A stretch of 64,000 nucleotides of DNA from Actinomycetota bacterium (GTDB lineage: Bacteria > Actinomycetota > Acidimicrobiia > Acidimicrobiales > Ilumatobacteraceae), in contig CAUJET010000016.1 in assembly GCA_963169665.1 (NCBI GenBank), positions 43,523 to 107,522 on the forward strand, in the 5' to 3' direction. Position numbers and translations under genes: made by a program. Positions within the stretch are counted from its first letter, which is position 1; every line of letters begins with the position of its first letter. Shown here in pieces: positions 59,436-64,000 of the stretch. The notes beneath the pieces were generated by a model. It was not told the DNA's origin. It ran no database searches and was given only the letters and a program-made list of their open reading frames with translations.

Positions 59436-61397
59436 ATGGCTGATGAACAGACGGTTCGGCGGGACGAGCCCTGGTTGATGCGCACCTACTCGGGGCACTC
59501 GACTGCGAAGAAGAGCAACGAGCTGTACCGCACCAACCTGGCCAAGGGCCAGACCGGTCTGTCGATCGCGTTCGACCTCCCCACCCAGACCGGCTACGAC
59601 CCCGACTCGCCGATGGCGCGGGGCGAGGTCGGCAAGGTCGGCGTGCCCGTCGCCCACCTCGGCCACATGTCGACCCTGCTCGACGGCATCCCGCCGGGCA
59701 CCATGAACACGTCGATGACGATCAACGCGACCGCGGCCTGGCTCCTCGCCCTCTACGTCGCGAACGCCGAGGAACAGGGCACGACACCGGCCGCGCTCCG
59801 CGGCACCACGCAGAACGACATCGTCAAGGAGTACCTGTCGCGCGGCACGTACATCTTCCCGCCGGTGCCCTCGAAGCGACTCATCGTCGACATGGTCGCC
59901 TGGTGCACCAACCACGCACCCAAGTGGAACCCGATGAACGTGTGCTCGTACCACCTGCAGGAGGCGGGCGCGACGCCGGTGCAGGAGATCGCGTTCTCGC
60001 TCGCGACGGCGATCGACGTGCTCGACGCGGTGCGCGACAGCGGCCAGGTGGAGGCCGAGCAGTTCGCCCAGGTGTTCGGCTCGATCTCGTTCTTCGTGAA
60101 CGCGGGCATCCGCTTCGTCGAGGAGGTCTGCAAGCTGCGGGCCTTCACCGACCTGTGGGACCGGATCGGTCTCGAGCGCTACGGCGTCACCGACGCCAAG
60201 GCCCGGCGGTTCCGCTACGGCGTGCAGGTGAACAGCCTCGGCCTCACCGAGGCCCAGCCGGAGAACAACGTGCAGCGCATCGTGCTCGAGATGCTCGCTG
60301 TCACGCTGTCGAAGAAGGCGCGGGCGCGCAGCGTGCAGCTGCCCGCGTGGAACGAGGCGTTGGGTCTGCCGCGTCCGTGGGACCAGCAGTGGTCGTTGCG
60401 GATGCAACAGGTGCTCGCGTTCGAGACCGACCTGCTCGAGTACGGCGACATCTTCGACGGATCCACCGTGATCGAGGCCAAGACCGCCGCACTGCGAGAC
60501 GCCGCGTGGGCGGAGTTGCAGGACGTGCTCGAGCGTGGCGGCGCGTTCGAGGCGGTCGAGGAGCTCAAGGGCCGGCTCGTGCGCTCGATGGCAGAGCGCA
60601 CCCGGCGCATCGAGGCCGGCGACCAGGTGGTCGTGGGCGTGAACGCTTACACCGAGACCACCGACTCACCGCTCGGCGGCACCGACAACATCCTCACCGT
60701 CGACCCTGCGGTCGAGGCCGAGATGATCGCCGACGTCGAGGCCTGGCGGGCCGGCCGCGACCAGGCCGCCGTCGACGCCGCGCTCGCCGAGCTGCGCCGT
60801 GCGGCCATCGACGGCAGCAACATCATGGAGCCGTCGATCGCGCTGGCGAAGGCCGGCGGCACCACCGGCGAGTGGTCGTCCACGCTGCGCGAGGTGTTCG
60901 GCGAGTTCCGCGCCCCGACCGGCGTGTCGGCCGCGGTGGGCAAGCGGGTGGGCGAGCTGGCCGAGGTCGCGGCCTTCGTGAAAACGATCGCCGGCGGGCC
61001 GCCGAAGTTCCTCGTGGCCAAGCCCGGCCTCGACGGCCACTCCAACGGTGCCGAGCAGATCGCCGTGGCAGCTCGCGACTCGGGCATGGAGGTCGTGTAC
61101 GCCGGCATCCGCTCGACCCCCGAGCAGATCGTGGCCGCCGTCCGCGACGAGGACCCGGACGTCATCGGCGTGTCGATCCTCAGCGGGTCGCACCTGTCGC
61201 TCGTGCCCGACATCCTCCGGCTCATGGCCGCCGACGGCCTCGACGCGCCGCTCGTGGTGGGCGGCATCATCCCCGAAGCCGACCGCCAGTGGCTGCTCGA
61301 CGCCGGCGTCGCGGCGATCTACACGCCGAAGGACTACGAGCTCGCCCGGATCATGCGCGGCGTCGCCGACCTCGCCGTCGCCCACCGCAACGCCTGA
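59436..61397 (+). CDS. ecm: Ethylmalonyl-CoA mutase (MeaA-like, B12-dependent)
   Basis: 653 residues with both mutase and B12 domains on one chain. The N-terminal TIM barrel begins LMRTYSGHSTAKKSNELYRT and includes FDLPTQTGYDPDSPMARGEV and NPMNVCSYHLQEAGATPVQE. The cobalamin site is the lower-axial His in KPGLDGHSNGAEQIA (DxHxxG). By memory the opening matches MeaA better than methylmalonyl-CoA mutase. It converts ethylmalonyl-CoA to methylsuccinyl-CoA. AACACT 6 nt before the ATG is a weak -10 box overlapping the end of the metzincin gene. Confidence 0.9.
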   Translation: MADEQTVRRDEPWLMRTYSGHSTAKKSNELYRTNLAKGQTGLSIAFDLPTQTGYDPDSPMARGEVGKVGVPVAHLGHMSTLLDGIPPGTMNTSMTINATAAWLLALYVANAEEQGTTPAALRGTTQNDIVKEYLSRGTYIFPPVPSKRLIVDMVAWCTNHAPKWNPMNVCSYHLQEAGATPVQEIAFSLATAIDVLDAVRDSGQVEAEQFAQVFGSISFFVNAGIRFVEEVCKLRAFTDLWDRIGLERYGVTDAKARRFRYGVQVNSLGLTEAQPENNVQRIVLEMLAVTLSKKARARSVQLPAWNEALGLPRPWDQQWSLRMQQVLAFETDLLEYGDIFDGSTVIEAKTAALRDAAWAELQDVLERGGAFEAVEELKGRLVRSMAERTRRIEAGDQVVVGVNAYTETTDSPLGGTDNILTVDPAVEAEMIADVEAWRAGRDQAAVDAALAELRRAAIDGSNIMEPSIALAKAGGTTGEWSSTLREVFGEFRAPTGVSAAVGKRVGELAEVAAFVKTIAGGPPKFLVAKPGLDGHSNGAEQIAVAARDSGMEVVYAGIRSTPEQIVAAVRDEDPDVIGVSILSGSHLSLVPDILRLMAADGLDAPLVVGGIIPEADRQWLLDAGVAAIYTPKDYELARIMRGVADLAVAHRNA

Positions 61398-61417
61398 CCC
61401 GACGGAGTACTCGACAT

Positions 61418-61510
61418 CCGTGAGCAACAAGCCGCGTGACGCGGCGTTTCGCTCACGGAACTCGTCCATTCGTGAGCAACGCGCCGCGTGACGCGGCGTT
61501 TCGCTCACGG
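61418..61510. repeat. Two tandem REP-like palindromes
   Basis: A unit of about 40 bp occurs twice, 53 bp apart. Each has outer arms CGTGAGC/GCTCACG and inner arms GCCGCGT/ACGCGGC around one base, which folds into a long hairpin. They lie between the convergent ecm and radical SAM genes and probably stop transcription from both sides. No other copy was found in the window. Confidence 0.85.
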
Positions 61511-61549
61511 AACCATCACGCCGACACACCGGCATGGCCTCGCGCTCGC

Positions 61550-63058
61550 TCAGGAGTGCTGCAGCACCGCCAGCGGGATGCGCAAGCGGGTGGGGTTCGG
61601 ATTGCGTGCCCCGCGTTCGCGCTCGCGCAGCGCCTCCCACCGAACCGCAACACGCTCGCGCTGGTCGTGCAGCTCGACGTCGTCGACCATCGGGTGCCGG
61701 CACCGCGACAGGCCCACCTCGCGCCGGCGCAGGTCGAGGTCGTCGTGCAGGCTGAGGTGGAGCTCGCGGTAGATCTCGGTCGGGTACGTGCCCTCGAACA
61801 TCATCGCCAGGTCGCCCGAGCTCTCCCAATTGGCCTGGTCGTCGAGATCGAGCCGCACCATCTCGTGGAAGCGGGTGCCGGGCAGCGGGTAGCTGACGCT
61901 GACGCCGATGTCGTCGGGCAGGAGGTCGCGCACGAGCGCCAGGGTGAGCTCGATGTCGGTCCAGGTCTCGCCCGGGTAGCCGAACTGGATGAAGAAGCAG
62001 GCGCGGATCCCGTGCGCACCGAGACGCTCGCGAGCGTCGCGGATCTGCTGGATCGTGATCTCCTTGTCCATCGCGTCGAGGACGCGCTGGCTGCCGCTCT
62101 CGGCGCCGAGCCACACCTCGTGGCACCCGGCGCGGGCGAGCGCGGCGACGGCCTGCTCGGTCATCAGGTCGCAGCGCGACTGGACCGTGAACGGCAGCCG
62201 CACCCCCGCCTCGTCGACGATGCGGGCGAACTCGGCGAGCCAGTCGCTGCGCAGACCGAAGATGTCGTCGGCGAACCAGACGTGATCGGGACGGTGGTCG
62301 TGGTGGAGGGCGATGAACTCGTCGGCCACCTCGGCCGCCGACCGCATCGAGTAGCGCTGTCCCCAGATCGGCTTCGCGCACCAGTTGCAGTGGTACGGGC
62401 ATCCGCGGGTGGAGACGAGGTTGAGCGAGAAGCGACCGTGGGCCTCGGTCCACGCCGTCCGGTACTCGTCGATGTCGACGAGGTCGCGAGCCGGTGCACC
62501 GAACACGTCGGGATGGCGCTCGATCGAGCGCTTGGCCGTACGGACCACCTCACCGTCGACCAGAAGCGCGAGCCCGTCGACGTCGGTGAGCGCACCCTGC
62601 GGGTCGGGGCCGAGCCAGCGGGCCACCACCTCGCGCATCGTGTGCTCGGCCTCGCCGAGGAGGCAGGCGTGGGCGCCGGCGGCGAGGTACACCTCGGGGT
62701 GGTCGGTGACGTCGGCACCGCTGACCGCGACTCGGCACCCGGCGGCGAGTGCCATGCCCACCATCGTCACCGCCGCTTCGCGCATGCGCGTGAGGCACAT
62801 CTTCGACAGGAAGTTGAAGTTGTCCTCGTACAGCACCACCACCGACGGCCGGTGATGCTCGAGGCTCTCGGCGAACGCCGACTCGTCCTCGGCGAGCATC
62901 GAGTCGAACACGGCCACGTCGAGCCCGTCGAGGCGCAGCACGGTGGCCGCGTGCAGCGTGTTGAGCGGCGGGTACGGCCGCATCTTGGCGTGCTGCTTGG
63001 GGTCGAGCCGCAAGAAGTACGAGTGGGCGAGGAGGACGGGCTGCGCAGCGATCCGCAA
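61550..63058 (-). CDS. B12-binding-domain radical SAM enzyme
   Basis: About 502 residues. The N-terminal part (about 1-190) has the layout of a B12-binding fold (VAVFDSMLAEDESAFAESL, VVVLYEDNF, VAVSGADVTDHPEVYLAAGA). The radical SAM cluster is RGCPYHCNWCAKP (CxxxCxxC), about residue 260, followed by VWLGAESGSQRVLDAMDKEI and IQFGYPGETWTDIELTLAL. The C-terminal region is less conserved. No Met is available: TTG at 63058 is the best start after the glycosyltransferase stop at 63084. Product unknown; pairing with a glycosyltransferase suggests sugar or lipid modification. Confidence 0.87.
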   Translation of the reverse strand: MRIAAQPVLLAHSYFLRLDPKQHAKMRPYPPLNTLHAATVLRLDGLDVAVFDSMLAEDESAFAESLEHHRPSVVVLYEDNFNFLSKMCLTRMREAAVTMVGMALAAGCRVAVSGADVTDHPEVYLAAGAHACLLGEAEHTMREVVARWLGPDPQGALTDVDGLALLVDGEVVRTAKRSIERHPDVFGAPARDLVDIDEYRTAWTEAHGRFSLNLVSTRGCPYHCNWCAKPIWGQRYSMRSAAEVADEFIALHHDHRPDHVWFADDIFGLRSDWLAEFARIVDEAGVRLPFTVQSRCDLMTEQAVAALARAGCHEVWLGAESGSQRVLDAMDKEITIQQIRDARERLGAHGIRACFFIQFGYPGETWTDIELTLALVRDLLPDDIGVSVSYPLPGTRFHEMVRLDLDDQANWESSGDLAMMFEGTYPTEIYRELHLSLHDDLDLRRREVGLSRCRHPMVDDVELHDQRERVAVRWEALRERERGARNPNPTRLRIPLAVLQHS

Positions 63059-63083
63059 TTCTCGATCACCACAGGGTCCCGTG

Positions 63084-64000
63084 TCAGGTCTCCATTGGTC
63101 GTAGTACCTGCCCGTACACGGCCACCAACTGCGCGACGACGACCGCCCACGAGAGTCGTTCGGCGGCGTCCCTGCGGATGGTGTCGCGGTCGACGCGCAC
63201 GGCGCGAACCACCAGTTCGGCCGCGCCGGCTGCATCACCCGGCGCGAACGTCGGCAGCACGTCACCCACGATCGAACGATGCGACGGCAGGCCCGTCACG
63301 ACCGGGACGCAGCCCTCGGTCATCGCCTCGATGACGGCGTAGCCCGAGCCCTCCCGCCGGCTCGTCGACAGCACCACGTCGGCGGCCTGGTACCAGCCGG
63401 TCATCGCCGCACGGTCGACCGGATCATGCAGCTGCACCTGCGGCGCATGTTCGCCGAGGGCAGCGATCGCAGCACACACGGCCGGCTCCTCGGTGCGATC
63501 GGTGGCGAGGAGGTGCAGGCGGGCTGCGGGCAGCCGGTCGGCGACGAGCCCGAACGCACGCACGGCAGTGACCGGATCCTTCGACTCGATCAGCCGCCCG
63601 ACCCAGAGCACGACCGGTGCACCCTCGAGCACCGGCGATGTCGCCGGGAGGACGTCGCTCGGCACGAGCAGACTCGCGGCCTCCAACACCTCGACGACCC
63701 GGTCGCCGCGGCGCACGATCCCCGCGGCACGAAACGGATCGGCCTGTCCGTACATCGCACCGGTGAACGCCCACGCATCGACGCGGCCACGCACGGCCCG
63801 ATGACCGAGGCGGTTGCGCCACGGTCCGGGCGGCTCGCCGTGGTGCTGCACGACGAGCGCGGTGCGGCTCGGTAGCGAGCGATCGAGCGCCCGCAGCGTG
63901 CGCACGAAGCTGGTGCCGTGCACGTGCACCACGTCGGGCCGTTCAGCCGCGACGGCGGCCGCGAGTTCGGGTGCCGGCACGAACGACGCCCGCCACCCGT
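63084..64000 (-). CDS. Glycosyltransferase family 4, C-terminal part (runs off window)
   Basis: About 305 residues visible. The first strand region is VVHVHGTSFVRTLRALD and the donor lobe starts VLEGAPVVLWVGRLIESKDPV, then LSTSRREGSGYAVIEAMTEG and VPVVTGLPSHRSIVGDVLP. These are GT4 donor-binding motifs (here EGSGYAVIEA). The N-terminal residues beyond the window are missing. The gene precedes the radical SAM gene on the same strand, 25 nt apart. Confidence 0.88.
   Translation of the reverse strand, partial: GWRASFVPAPELAAAVAAERPDVVHVHGTSFVRTLRALDRSLPSRTALVVQHHGEPPGPWRNRLGHRAVRGRVDAWAFTGAMYGQADPFRAAGIVRRGDRVVEVLEAASLLVPSDVLPATSPVLEGAPVVLWVGRLIESKDPVTAVRAFGLVADRLPAARLHLLATDRTEEPAVCAAIAALGEHAPQVQLHDPVDRAAMTGWYQAADVVLSTSRREGSGYAVIEAMTEGCVPVVTGLPSHRSIVGDVLPTFAPGDAAGAAELVVRAVRVDRDTIRRDAAERLSWAVVVAQLVAVYGQVLRPMET

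Noticed and set aside
61418..61510. CRISPR array
   Set aside because: Only two units, each a palindrome, with a short non-unique spacer and no cas genes.

Overview
High-GC actinobacterial chromosome, most like the class Acidimicrobiia (Ilumatobacter-type). The basis is gene content: mshA (mycothiol), a rex-hemA-hemC-hemD cluster, a WXG100 protein, an F420-type luciferase-like oxidoreductase, an RsiG-like protein, codon use dominated by G/C third positions, and frequent GTG starts. The lineage call is inference from gene content only. No tRNA, rRNA, CRISPR array, prophage or insertion sequence was seen.

Layout. 0.1-8.6 kb (minus strand): a surface-polysaccharide/secretion operon running from a chain-length/tyrosine-kinase-like protein with no P-loop lysine, through a Wzy-type polymerase, a flippase, a membrane-anchored protein and a giant LamG/PKD secreted protein, to a glycosyltransferase cut by the window edge. 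8.8-16.9 kb: DNA methylase, coaA, a TetR repressor with a two-operator divergent promoter, HAD phosphatase, a coupled GrpB / YheO-type HTH / thiamine-binding-like trio, WXG100, Nudix, M20 peptidase. 17-24 kb: GH38 mannosidase and a second giant LamG/PKD protein preceded by a three-way-junction RNA leader. 24-32 kb: SDR, cyclase, hemL, hemB, a TPR-GGDEF diguanylate cyclase and a membrane protein. 32-38.6 kb: a beta-propeller secreted protein, then hemD, hemC, hemA and rex under a Rex-like operator. 38.7-43.3 kb: acyl-CoA ligase, two facing gene remnants, a 27-residue membrane peptide, SAM hydrolase, a candidate small RNA, proC. 43.5-52.4 kb: YbjN/mshA, a coupled MoaD - RsiG-like - XRE trio, histidine phosphatase plus YgjP protease, a PilZ/cellulose-synthase-like/SdrD fusion, and a membrane-anchored cyclophilin. 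52.4-64 kb: S51-like amidotransferase, tyrosine phosphatase, HD hydrolase, 3-hydroxyacyl-CoA dehydrogenase, DinB, LLM oxidoreductase, aat, a metzincin lipoprotein, ethylmalonyl-CoA mutase, tandem palindromes, radical SAM, and a glycosyltransferase cut by the right edge.

How the parts fit. Three genes form a likely c-di-GMP circuit: a diguanylate cyclase with intact GGDEF and I-site, an RsiG-like anti-sigma factor with twin ligand motifs, and a PilZ protein fused to a degenerate cellulose-synthase-like domain. Together with the polysaccharide operon and the giant secreted LamG/PKD proteins they suggest c-di-GMP control of the cell surface. A second clear pattern is promoter style: at least 18 genes carry a TANNNT-like box ending 6-9 nt before the start codon, which predicts leaderless mRNAs and fixes several start codons. 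Operon-internal genes are instead joined by 4-bp GTGA/ATGA overlaps.
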